Of a stretch of 39,365 nt of DNA, positions 18,966 to 31,600 are shown one piece after another. How positions within the stretch are numbered: the first letter of the stretch is position 1; each line of letters opens with the position of its first letter. The stretch comes from Saccoglossus kowalevskii. Taxonomy: Eukaryota; Hemichordata; Enteropneusta; Harrimaniidae. The stretch covers positions 69,056 to 108,420 of the forward strand of contig NW_003120423.1 of the NCBI RefSeq assembly GCF_000003605.2, read 5' to 3'. Both the position numbers and the translations under genes were made by a program. Below the pieces are notes generated by a model. The model was not told the DNA's origin. It worked only from the letters and a program-made list of their open reading frames with translations, and searched no databases.

Positions 18966-19984
18966 CTATAATAAACAGTGCATACATAAAACATTTTTGA
19001 AAATGGTTTATAACATAAGTAGTGTTATTATATGCACACTGGTTGGTCTAATTTTAACATATTCATCATGAATCATAGTTATATTTGTGATAAGCTAAAC
19101 ACTTCCATCCCAGTTCTTTCTGCAATCATGGCTTTTAGCTGTAATGTTCCGGTGAGTGGCTACATCACAACACTGACACCATTTATTTCTTTGTTGCATA
19201 GTTTAATATTTTTCCAATTGTCTGGCCACTTATTGCTGCAACACCAGTTGTACTGTTGTATTTTTAACTTGGTCCTCGCTTCTGTCACATCATGTCATAA
19301 GAGCAAGATAGATTGTTGACCGACTCGATGTTGGCCATCACATAAAACAATCTCAGAAATCCATTCACACTTAAAATAACTACCTTTTTTAAAAATTCAG
19401 TGAAAAAACTCATGTACATTTGATAACTTTGATGTTATATTCATTCAAATACAATTTTACTGCAATCTATATACAGAATATTTGAAAATGTTTACCTGTC
19501 ACTAGTCTGACCGGTTTTCTGACTATGGTTGACGGCAGATGTTTCTCGTGCCGATAATCGTTATTTCTGTTTCGAAACAATATTTTCTCGATAGATCAAC
19601 TTTTACTAAAACTCACAAATGAAGAAGAACAAAATCACTCAATGACGAAAATTTATGACAGTAAAATATATTTGACCTATTATACCTACGGTATAGTGGT
19701 TTATAATAATACCTCAATAAACGTAAAAGTGTCAAATTTACATCGATGGCAATATTAGCAGAAATAGCAGCCGCCATATTTGTAATATATTATTAATACA
19801 TGCCCAGAATGTGTTGCGCAGTAACGACACCAGCACATATCGTTAATGCAATTGTGCCAAGCAGATGGACACACTGGTTCGCCATATAGACCCAGTTATC
19901 GAAAACTTTAGCAGTCAATATCCACTTAAATTGTGTTTAGCACTTACCCTTCTAATTTGCACATACAGATAAAGATAAAGTGAT
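18966..19984. other. Spacer, no certain gene
   Basis: Around 19100-19320 the minus strand has short open stretches with protein-like composition in shifting frames, but no consistent exon chain. The rest is AT-rich with nothing recognised. Confidence 0.45.
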
Positions 19985-20328
19985 AAGGATAAAGCGATAA
20001 CTCTCACTTGATCATGCTGCAAGTGTAATGGGACCTGATGATTGCAGCTGGGATCTGGGTGGAATATGACGATGGTTTGACACATAGCGTTAATCGTCTG
20101 AAGCTTTCTATGATACATGCGGTTATCGCCATACTCTAAAACTGCCTTGCCAGTCATCAGAACCATAGAGGAATAAGGATAGTAGAACATTGGCGCGTTT
20201 AGTGGTTGTAGTCATGGTGACTCATATAATGGAATGGACACACATATCACTACTAAAATTGTTCGTTTGATTTTGAGAAAATGGGACTATATGAAGAGAA
20301 CTTGGTGATATGTTTAAGACAGCAAGAG
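19985..20328 (+). pseudogene. Relic of receptor guanylyl cyclase exon 1 (third copy)
   Basis: The sequence follows the distal half of copy A exon 1 in order: GGATA..GCGATAACTCTCA, GGGACCTGATGATTGC, TCGCCATACTCTAAAAC, CCAGTCATCAGAACCATAGA, and CTATATGAAGAGAACTTGG, then GCAAGAG|GTAATT at the donor position. In the frame of copies A and B, stops occur at 20174-20176, 20180-20182 and 20183-20185, and indels are scattered. The 5' half of the exon and the downstream exons were not found, so it is a decayed fragment of a former gene standing between the two others, in the same orientation. Confidence 0.85.
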
Positions 20329-23300
20329 GTAATTATTTCACATACATCTTTTTTCCAGTATTGTATTTGCTGTTACCATTCCTTTGACAAGCTTTCCCCT
20401 AGATATGCTCTGTTATCCCTTTAGGACAGGAACTGAGACAGGGTCGACTCACATGGACGACAGTTAATGTACTCTCCGTGTGAATGCCAACTTGAACCCC
20501 TAAATGTTATAACCATCTTCATTGATTGTATGTTTTTTGATTCCATAATTCAGTACTTGTTATACATGTTTAGAAATATATTGATACTAGGAAGATACAA
20601 TAAGCTTCCCACTTGATTACAGTCTGTGTTATGCGAGAGAACGCTGGGAATAATAAAACCAATAGGATATCATTCAATAATGCATAAATAATAATCATTA
20701 ACAAATTTAATAGTGCAAAACAGTTGAACAACCAACATACATACAATGTTTTTGAGAAATATTATAAATGTGGTCTCAACTATATTTCTGACAGCGGTTA
20801 AGACTGTTAGTTGAAAAGAATTTTGGTTCAGATGTACTGAGTGAAATGTTTAATATCATTGTTTTGGAGGCCTGCAAGGATTGCTAGAGATATGAATCAT
20901 TTTACTTCAAAAAGACGTGAATAGATGTTCCCATTGACTAAGTTAATGCCCGTACTCAGTGTCTGTATACGTTGATTGTGTATACCATGTAACCATTTCA
21001 AAGCATTTTGATGTTGCTTGCTAAATGCGTACGCGTTTTCAATACTTTTGAGACAAGGGATTGTAGTGCCTAGTGAGTAAAAGGATGAAAAGATGATGTT
21101 GAACACAATATGCAAATGAATGCGTCAATAAACTCGTGGGAATTATATTGTGTAAATGACAAGTCTTATTCATCGTCGTCGAGTAGAACATTTTGTCATG
21201 CATCACAGTTGTGTGCTTTCAGTGTATATTTAATGGCAAGAGATCAGCAATGTTGTAATTAGCTCAGTTTTGTCCGACTTGTCTGTCAAACTGGCAGAAG
21301 AAAAAGACCATGACGATATGTGTTAGATTATGGGTAAATATCACGGGTCACTATGAAGAATGGAAACTAATAGAGTAATTTATGTTCAATGAAGGCAACA
21401 ATCGAAGCAATAATAAAGATTGCAATAATAATAAGTAAGTTCATTTCTTAAATATTTATGCACAAATTGCTTGTTGAAAGTTATTTACTTACAATTTCAT
21501 TTTGACAGGAGTATAAAAATGTATTCTGACATTAGCCCACTTTAACTGCAATGAGATGGGATGATTTAAGGCGTAGAGCATTTGTATTCTGGCTGAACTG
21601 GATGAGCACCATTGCCTCATTTTGACATTGGTTACCAAAATATGATTCGAATGAATTGATTAAACTTTTCAGACAGAACTACTAAACAATTTTGTCCGAG
21701 GAGATACCTTGTCATTCCAAGTGACAACAATTAGACACATAATAGAGAGGCAACTGCATTGTAATGTGTACATATTAATTACAACAAAATATGTTGTCAC
21801 CAAAAATGTGCACGTGTTGCATTCAGCCTAAGTTAAATACTGTCCTTGTGGGGGAGTGATCATATACAATAGCTACTCTATAAGAAAGTTTTCATAACAG
21901 TCTTTTCTAATGAAAATAGTAGTTGTTAGCTTTAGCTTTGGGGGAAATATATATTTTCCGTTCGGAATTTATATATTTATATATAGTAGCTGTGGCGATT
22001 CTTTAGAAACTTTGTAAATAATATAAAATAAATGGCATGGAAAATATTATGTCAAATCAAAGTAAGCATGTACTGCTGCGTACGTGACTCAAATCGACGC
22101 TCGAGTACGGCACCTAATTGGTTAGCCTAACGTCACAAAATTCTGGGTGGCTCGATGAAAGGAAAATTGTGCACAGTTCTTGTTTTTCCTTCATTCATTT
22201 TTATTAATTTGCTGTATGTGTTTTTTTTTGACAATTGTGTGATGTTGCAGTAACAACAATTAAAACTCAATACATGATGTGAATGTATTGTTCTTGCGGA
22301 TGAGAAACACTTACTCCATGATGTCACAAGAAAAGGTATTGTTATGATAGGCAGAACGATCCTCACCTGATGGAAGAACTTCAAAAGCCTAGAACCCAAA
22401 CAAACTAAATTATAAACATTCTGATGTACGGAAGCAGTACAAATAAAAAGCTAAAATCAAATCATGTGGAACTGAGTACATTGATCAGGATCTTATGCAC
22501 TGTAACTGAGATGAATAGTTTATTATCAGAACAATAAAATATAGTGTTCAATGAAATACTCGTACAGCATCTTCACTTCTTTAGCAGTACATATGATAAA
22601 ACAATCCTCATTAAAGTGATTTTAATGTAGAGATGCAGGTTTTTTTGCTTTCTATTATTCTAACAGTTTCGGCTATAGACTGTTAAAATTTTGTAGAATT
22701 GTGAATAGTGGAACATAAAAAAAACGATTTTAAAATATAGATAACAGGTGCAAACATTCTATTTTTTGAATGCTTAGCAAGATTTAGCAAGGCTGTACAT
22801 AAATAATAAAAAAGAAACATGGTGAAAAAAAATGACAGGATCTCCATATTATGCACTATATTTAACTTTTTACAAAATGATAATACATTCAAATTTGGAA
22901 CTGTTACAGCCATTTTAATTATGAGCATTAGCAAACGTCTTACTGAGTGAATTGTTATGCAAATTAGCAATTATCTTAGCTTCTTTAGTGAACATTCCAG
23001 AACATTCCTAGACGTTTTGACCTTTTGTTTTGCAATTTTCACAAATGATTGACAATGTGTTTATCTTCAAAACGCCGTCGGGCATTGTTTTTGGTTGAAC
23101 AGTGTTACAACAATCGTACAGACAACTAGCATGGGTGTTAATTTATGCATAAACTTGAAGTAGCGAAATTTGAGCTGCTGCCCTGCAAAATTTGACAACT
23201 GGTAGACAGTTTTCAAGACGGCACTTTCTTCATAGTAAACAGATGTACCCATAAACCAATTTTGACAGGAAACTGAAGCATGGTTTAGAAGCTAATTTTT

Positions 23301-23534
23301 TTAAATCACTTTTGACCAAAAAGCCAATTTTTGTGCACATTTCAAACTACAGTGTCCATAAACAATACTAACAAAAATTTAAAATTCATACAATAAGCTT
23401 TCCGAAAATATATAGTTTTGTGGACAAGGGAGTTCATCTTGGTTTCCTAATTAACTAATTAAAATACATGTCGGGTAAACTGCATCTCTACCTTAAACAT
23501 CTATTGGAACACTGATGATTATGTCACAGAAGGT
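20329..23534. other. Spacer, no gene recognised
   Basis: AT-rich intergenic DNA downstream of the relic. I looked for relic exons 2-20 of the receptor and saw none, apart from an 8-base match after TTTTTTCCAG near 20359 that is too short to call. Confidence 0.55.
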
Positions 23535-23930
23535 TGAAAGGGCACCGTATATGTTGCTGGAGGTGGTGAGTGCCAACAAGATACTGTAAATGTTGCTGAA
23601 TGAGGCGAGTGCCAGCAAGGTACTGTAAATGTCGGAGGTGTCAAGTGCCAGCAAGGTGCCATAAATGTTTCTTGAAGTAGCGAGTGCCAGCAAGATCCCT
23701 TAAATGATATGAGAGGTGGTAAGTGCCAGCAAATACTGTAAATGTCGGAGGTGCCAAGTGCCAAGTGCCAGCAAAGTGTCATAAATGTTTCTTGAAGTCG
23801 CGAGTGCCAGCAAGATCCCTTATATGACATGGAAAGTGCTGAGTGCCAGCAAAATACTGTAAAATGTCGGTGGAGGTGGCGAAAGCCAGCAGAGTACTGT
23901 AAATGTTGCTGCAGGTCACAAGTGCCAGCT
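23535..23930. repeat. Minisatellite, ~38-bp unit, about ten copies
   Basis: The word AGTGCCAGCAA recurs at about 23572, 23610, 23646, 23686, 23724, 23767, 23805, 23843, 23884 and 23922, spaced 36-43 bases. Units carry ACTGTAAATGTTGCTG-type, CATAAATGTTTCTTGAAGT-type or ATCCCTTA.ATGA-type middles. A block of several unit types appears twice in the same order, so there is higher-order repetition. Confidence 0.92.
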
Positions 23931-25776
23931 ATAAAACAATTGACATCGAACTTTAATAAACGTTTGCAATTTTACAATTTAACATAAATCTCCCCTCTTT
24001 ACAAATACCAATGATGGCGGGGGATTCCCAAGAGTTCAATAGACGTTTAATTCCAGGAGGTAAAATGTACTTTAATAACATTTTGAATTACATTCAAGCA
24101 CATTTATAAATTAAGTAAATTGTATTTCTCTCCATTCTAGATTATGTTTATAGAAAAACTCGAAAAAACGCTCGAGGGAGTAACCGTTGAAATCACCTAA
24201 ATCGTGTAAAGAATTGACAGCTATGCCTATAAAATCGGCATTGTATCGTGGATTCGTATTGGTTTGGTGTTTTCATGATAATTCTAAGCTCATTTATAGA
24301 ACTTTGGAAGAACGCGATGATGAAATCAGTTAAAATATGAACATGATTCAGCATTCAACACTACGAAAATATTATTTTGGTGAAGAGGAAAATAACACAT
24401 CGCATTTTGTATTCCTTATACATTACCCAAGGCTTTCTATTTGGAATTTGTTATATATTCCTTCGTTAGGTTTTACAAGATTATACCCGCAACTGTTTGT
24501 ATAGAACATTCTGAACAGATCAATGTGCGCTGTTTGTGTATTGTCAAATACTACTTGGGATTAACTAGAACCCACATGTATAGTATTTGTAGTTAATTTC
24601 AGAATTCAGCCTACAGAATAAATCTTACAAAAAGTTTCTGGGAATTCATTGCGTTACTTCCAAAACGATCATCACTCTAGGCATAAGTAACAGAACCAAT
24701 TGAAGTAGTGAAACACTGTGACTACCTTTCCGTGGTAAATGTTTAGTCTTTTACTTTTACCTTATTCAGCACAAAATAACAGAATATATACTCCTACGTT
24801 AATATGTAATTAACCTACTTTTTTGCGTTTTGGATGATACATCCACAATATCATTCACAACGTTCTTACTACGGTTCTTCTTTGAGATATGTAATACTGC
24901 TTAATCGGAATGAAAATGTTTTTTGCTATCGACAGGCAATGAAATTTGCTGTCACTCTTCAGACTGTTTTGCTACATACCACTAGACAACTGGTGGGCAT
25001 TTTACTTTTCAAGAAGAACAATTCTAGACAAATTTCACAACAAATGCAGAGCAGTATGATTATCATATTCAAATAAAAGCGCTTCCATACAAATTGAGCA
25101 ACTGGGTGTAGTTTTCTACATACATACTGATAACCAATTTGAACATATCACCTTTTCGTAGACATTAAGCCAATTGCATTTGAATTGAATTTGAATGAAC
25201 GTAATGCATAGTATGTAACCAATGTACGTAATTTTGTTTCATAATTTTAAAATGGACAGATGACGGACATTGTATTTCTTTAAACATTTCTCAGACACAT
25301 GTTAGCCGATGTGGTACAAAAGTAACGAATTTGCCCAACAATGTACAATGATATTTAAATGAACAATTGGATACTCGCAATTAATTATTTAAGTTGAAAT
25401 GCAAATATAAATTGTTAACCTAAGCTTATTCACTACAATACTACAATATGGTCCATGAGGTAGTTGCTGGATATCATTTTGTTTCTTTTCTGTCATCCAA
25501 TGTAAATTCAGCCAAAGACAGAAAGAAAAATATTGACTATATGATTTGGTCACTATGCAAAAGCACACGGCTCTGCAACTTTAATGTACATTCTTAAAGT
25601 GCGTTTTGATGATACAGAATATTATTCCTTTGCTGTGAACATTTGAACATTCTGTCTTCCTCTTGAAGGGGTGGAAAATCGTAAATATAAAATCGGCTTT
25701 TTGATTGAAAGTTACGACAAGCGATTTCACTTGAATAATTCATAGATGTTAACTGTTGAATGAATTCAAAATCTTT
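23931..25776. other. Spacer, no gene recognised
   Basis: AT-rich intergenic DNA, no recognisable coding or repeat structure. Confidence 0.55.
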
Positions 25777-25975
25777 GATCACGTGGTAGATTATCATGTT
25801 GCCAGGCAACACGGATAACCATATCATCAAATCTCTGAACTAACTCACAGTCCCACGGTTGTCGATGTGAGTGTTAATATCCTAGTTCTCATTAAAGTAC
25901 GCTGACACCCAGGAACGTAAGTAACACATTAATTACTTTTACGCTTAAAATGCCGTTTTACAGTCGGCAATTTCC
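25777..25975. repeat. Non-coding segment duplicated at 14673-14845
   Basis: Same-orientation diverged copy of 14673-14845, lying about 2 kb upstream of the copy B start. Shared words include GGCAAC.CGGATA, GTTGTCG.TGAGTGT and TTTTACGC.TA. Confidence 0.65.
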
Positions 25976-27760
25976 AAATATGCCAAACATTCGGTTACAT
26001 ATCATTTACTCTACAACGGCTGATTCAGACAACCGCCAAAGTGTTTTCGATTTAAAGTCGCATGTACAGAATCACCAATTCTTTCATCCAGAATTTTGTA
26101 GCGCCGGGAATTCTATTTAGGGAAGGTTTTACGTTAAATGTGTAAACGAAATTCTCTCAAATATTGGTGAAAAAACTAACTACTTGTTGTTTTCGATTTT
26201 GAGGTTATGTTATATGGAAACATAACCGTTATATATTTAATGCACATATGAATATTTTTTCCAATCTTTTTACCCACGGTAAGAGGAATGGTGTCTAACA
26301 GATCGGAGTTTAAACCCCTTTTGAATGAGAGTACATCAGAAGTATAACTATTGCATAACTGAGATGAGAAAGCATAATGGAAATAATAAGCAGGCGCAAG
26401 CGTGTATATCCGGTAATTGATCATGTATCTGTTTCTACGTTGTTGTAAACAGAACATTTCACTGTTAGTCTGAATAGGTTGTTAATCGTGGTTTGTTTGT
26501 TTTTAATTTTGTTTTACAATATAATTATTTCCGCATGGTCTCGTTTTCATTATAATGAATTATGCATCCCGGGACACAAGTTTTTCTAAAATAATATAGT
26601 ATCACCGTTGATTATACCCACATTTTCTCATATAAACACACATATTTATTAGTAAACTATTCCACGTTTACTATTTAAACAATTGATGCGTTTTGCGCTG
26701 ATGAATTGGTACATGGAACTTACGACGCATATTGCCAACACCCCGGTATGCTACATGGTTAAAAAAAAAAACTTCATAGAGAAAAATTAGCACCGAGAGA
26801 AATTTACTGATACCTCCGATCTCACGCCGAGTTTTAGGTCATGACGTGTTAGTGTCCCGGTTTTATATCTTGTCGTTTCATGTCAACAACAATGCACTAC
26901 GGGATATCAAATCCTTGTTTCGTTGTTTTGCCATCGTACGCAGTTTATATTTAAAAAATGTAGCCATTATGTGGGATTGAATCAATATAAAACACATCGT
27001 CATAATACAGTCAGCATCGTGCATGGAAAGATCATTATGAAGTACACAATACACATTGGACTACAGTTTAATAGTAACTAATGAATAATTCATGATGTAC
27101 AAGTAATTTCAACTATTTATTTCCTGTTTCAACATGTATTGTTTTAATATAATCGTTCAAAGAACATAAAATGCTATGAGCGCTTAGAACTTGAACTCTT
27201 AGTAAATAAATATAGGGAATATCAAAAACATTTGAAGCGACAAACATATATATATGCATTTTATTCTCATGGAATAAGCGTAGGTTTCTAATATAATAAT
27301 AACAACGTCTCTGAAATTGAAGGAGACATTTAATAACACATGTACTGACTAATATTTCGAATGATATTATTGCTTTGAGCAGGGTAACGATATTCAAATA
27401 TACTTATTTCTTTCACCAGCAAATCTATCAGAAATTAACGTAACAATAGTTCTGACTGTTACTATTGTCATATACTCGGTTACTGGCTTATTACTCGGTG
27501 TATCCTTAATGTATTAACTATTTCGTGGTACTGTTACTGTTATATAAATGTTGCTGTCAAATAAACATGTTTTAAATTAATAGATGTATTCATGGATCAG
27601 CCTGTAATATGCTTATACAGGCATGGAGTAATATCCGAAATGTCTAAATCAAGCTTCTCTGTTTTGAAATTTCCCACATTTTCCATTTCATGCATTCAGC
27701 CATCTTTGTATAAATGTAAAACGTCAATATCTTTCGACATCATCTTTCAATATCTTTTTA
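25976..27760. other. Spacer upstream of copy B
   Basis: AT-rich DNA expected to include the promoter and any 5' UTR exon of copy B, but no specific element can be supported. Confidence 0.45.
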
Positions 27761-27920
27761 TGTGTTGTTCCCATCATTCGAATTGTAAGTGGTTCGTGTA
27801 CGAAACTGAACTTGTTTCAATGTGTTTTTTCTATCATTCGACTTGCAATTGTAAACGGTTCGTGTACGGTACTGATCATGTTTTAAAGTGTTGTTTCTAT
27901 CATTTTACTTGTAAATGTAT
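27761..27920 (+). repeat. Short tandem repeat, about 60-66 bp, 2.5 copies
   Basis: Units begin at 27761, 27821 and 27887. Each has TGTTnTTTCTATCATTCGACTTG-like sequence, and the first two then share GGTTCGTGTACG.nACTGA and end in a run of T and A. The array abuts the acceptor-like TTTCTCACCAG (ending 27937) just upstream of the copy B start. Confidence 0.75.
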
Positions 27921-27949
27921 ATATTGTTTCTCACCAGATCTGACTCCGA

Positions 27950-28604
27950 ATGGAGAGAATGACATCCCCGTTTCTTCGCATCACATGCTTACTCGCTTTG
28001 TTGAATCCCGGCGTCAATGCTGACAACTATACATTTGGTTTACTTCTAACAGAAGTACCTTACGCACCGTTTAATGTGTATAAAATTGGCGCAGCAGCAA
28101 ACGTGGCACTAAAACACATCCATAATAACCCAGACATTCTTCCCAATGACACGCTAGACTTTATTTATTACAACAGCGGCTTTGATGGCAGGCTCTCTCT
28201 GGAAAGAGTAGTAACTCTCATCCGTGATGACCACGTTGCAGGTATAATAGGACCTGATTTCTCGGCGGCATCAATGGCTGCAGGATTGTTGGCGTCTCAG
28301 TGGAACGTTCCCATGGTTGGACATGTGTCGTCCGCATCGGAATTATCGTCTAAAGCTTTGTATGATACATACGGTCGTACGTCATCGCCGTATTCTAAAA
28401 CCGCCTGGGCAGTCATCACAACCATAGAAGCGTTTGAATGGAAGCACATTGGTATTTTTAGTGCTAGTTATATGACGTATATTGCGGATGCCATAGAGTT
28501 AGAACTAACAACAACAAATATCACTATAGAAACTACTTCCTTCAATCGAATGGATGTTTCTCTATATGAAAAAGAGCTGGATGATATGTTAAGAAAAGCA
28601 AGGA
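27950..28604 (+). CDS. Copy B exon 1: signal peptide and distal ectodomain
   Basis: Aligns to copy A exon 1 over its whole length ([38 protein letters not shown]). Two in-frame ATGs, 27950 and 27959. Where copy A has SGCDGR and GPDCS, copy B has SGFDGR and GPDFS. Donor A|GTAAGT. Confidence 0.92.
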
Positions 28605-31600
28605 GTAAGTTGTTAATTCATATCTAACATCCCATTAACACATTATGGGAATCATTATGTTGGTTGAAATATATTTTTATCGAAATTGATGAAAATCAAA
28701 TGTATAGAAAAAGTAGGGACAATGGTTTATTGAGTTACCTTGAATCAAATAGTGTGAAAATTCTATCTTTCATGTTGTGTTGACTTCCATCGAAGCGATT
28801 ATTACACATATAATTTTTATTCTGTATGTTTCTAGTCATTATCTTATTAGTGAATGCTGCAAAAGTACGTGAACTTATGTTACTTGCCTACGACAAAGGA
28901 TATTTAATCAGTGGAGAGTATGTATTCATCGTTGTCGAGCGATTGACGATGAGTGCTTATGAGGTGAGTGGATACATAATAATTTTCTATCACGTTAACC
29001 CTAAAGCCATATAATCGTTATTGAGACATGTCCTTTGTTTGTTTTCCGCTGCATTTTATTGGTGCGTACTACAAGTCAGGGTCTTATTGGAAATTTCCAA
29101 CTACATAGAAAATGTACTCTCTGAAAGAAACACATTCAGCTTATCTGCCATGGTGGTTGAAAAGAAAGTGTGTTTTTACGTGTCTTGTAGCATCAATGCA
29201 GTAATTTTGACATTCGAAATGAAACACAATTCTTGTAATTGATAATAATAATTCTTTTTGTATGGCCGTGCGATATGCGAACCATTGAAGACACAGAATT
29301 TATGCTTTATATGCCTGCGCGGTTTCAACTGGAGACTGTATCTGTATACTTATTTTCCAAAATATACTCACTGTTGAACTCAATGTCAAAAGTTGCGAGC
29401 AGCCATTTTTCTATCTATACTGGCGTTCAGTGTTATTTCACGCATTCGAATTCTTCACGGTGTGTTGTCATAGCTCTGTGTGTCTGGAACGATTTCTTGG
29501 CCACGGTTTATACACCATATTTCATGTCAATAATATTTGTTTTTCTTTTCTTTTTTTTTCCTTTTTCGATGCCTATTGACGTATAGCATCCGCCTATATA
29601 AATATTGTTTTGTTCATAATACCTTATAAGACTAGTATTTGGCCGGACCTTTGATTACTTACTTTGATTTGTCCTGCTTTCATCTTTGTTCAACGTAGTT
29701 GTGTCACTTTAAAAATATTTTCAACCTACTTATATCTAATTTATTCCACATTGTCGTGCAATTGTGTAGCTATGGGGCATGCCACATAATGCCCATTACG
29801 TTTTTAATGTTTTAACACATCTTTAAAGTTTGATAAAAATGTCATTACTTGTTTTGTTTTTTTACCAAAAACATCTAGGGTACGGCATGGCTGACTGGCG
29901 TAGAAACTCGCAGAGATGATCTAGCGAGGGCCTTAAAATCTCTTCTTGTGCTTGAAATGGTTAATACCGATGAGACTGTATTCAATACATTTGCCAAGGA
30001 AGTGATGGCAAGTTTCTTGGAACCGCCATGGTATATGAACATAACAGATGTTTCTGGGGTGAGAGCGATAGTAGTGTTAGATGTCGATATCATATCAAAA
30101 TTAATAATGTGCGCATGCTTGAGCATGGATTAAATGATTTGAGATTTGTATTCTGTCTACTCTGTAGTTCGCAAAGTCAGTCATACATTTCAGTCTCAAA
30201 TGAATTGTTCAATCAATGTTTGGTTTATGGCATTGATTATTATCTGCTTTACATTTACTAGCAACCCTAGCTTTAGTCACTGATACGTTGTCTCTTTCAG
30301 GTTAATTCAATATCTACATATTTGTATGACGCTACTCTTCTTTATGCATATACACTACATCGAGTACGCATCAATGGAGGTGATCCTTACGATGGGAGAA
30401 ATTTCTTCAAAGAAATGCAACAAGTTGACTTCCAAGGTATACAACATGGTGTGTTTCAGGTGTTCATGATATGTATCTACCGACACCGCATTTCTGTTCA
30501 AAAGTTTCAAAACGACTTTATAATACAAAACAACGAAAACGCAGAGGAAATATAACTAAACCATTTGTTGAACAACTAATATACAATTATCATGTCCGTT
30601 AGCATATTGCCTTTCGGTATTTCGTAATAATATTTTCATAATTACATGTAATGAACTTTATATCAAACACTATTTACAATCGTGTGAAGCCGAATTTTAA
30701 TATTAAGTGTGGATGAGTTTTGTGTCATACTGTGCTGTTTTATTTAATATAGCAGTATGTTTTTACTGAATACGTATGACATGAAAATAATTATCATGCT
30801 CCGGCAATGTTCCTAATCATTGAATAATTATATCGAATGATATGCGATGTGCATTAGATAGACTTTCGTAGCTCACTGTTTAATGATTTATTCATGCAAA
30901 TTTAACCAATAAGCACACATAAATACAATTAACTATACAAAGTTGAATTATGCAAAATCAATTGATAGCTGAGTGTAAGAGGGCGTGAGTCAATCCCTAT
31001 ACGTTCGGTCTTGAATGCAATATTACGTTGCTGGAATGGTCGTTATCTTTAGCAATGTACATTCCAGCTAAATCAAGTACATATTCCGGTTTTCCGAAGA
31101 CATACATAATATATAACAGTTTTATGCCAACGTAATAGATTGTGCAATTACTGCTCTCTTACAAACGCACCATATAAATCAGCGATTGTCAACAGTTTAA
31201 ATTAGGCAACATAATACACACATTGCTATACCCACACGATTGTCCCATAGCTCAGACCAAGATAGCGCCAGTATAATGGCTTCATTTGGTTGCCTTCGTA
31301 AAGTGGCAGACGACAAGAAACTTGTAGTAAGCTCAAACAAGTATCTTCCCTATCACGGCAGCTAAGATTTCAGTATTGTACATTGTTTTCATTCACGTAT
31401 ATTGCGTCCAGTACCACACAAAAATTGTGTAATGATATTGTTTTCAGCTATTTGTAAACATTGTCTTTGTGAGGTAATTTCATCAAAAAATCACTTCCTG
31501 GAGCTTTTGTTTATGACTTCGGACATATAACCATATACATACAGCATATCGTATTTCATCAATAGACATTTTTATTGATAAAAAAAAATATTTTGCAATA

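Noticed and set aside
27592-28023. 143-codon Cys-rich plus-strand frame overlapping the copy B start in another frame
   Set aside because: Its Cys-rich look comes from the short tandem repeat at 27761-27920, and the overlap with exon 1 is in the wrong frame.
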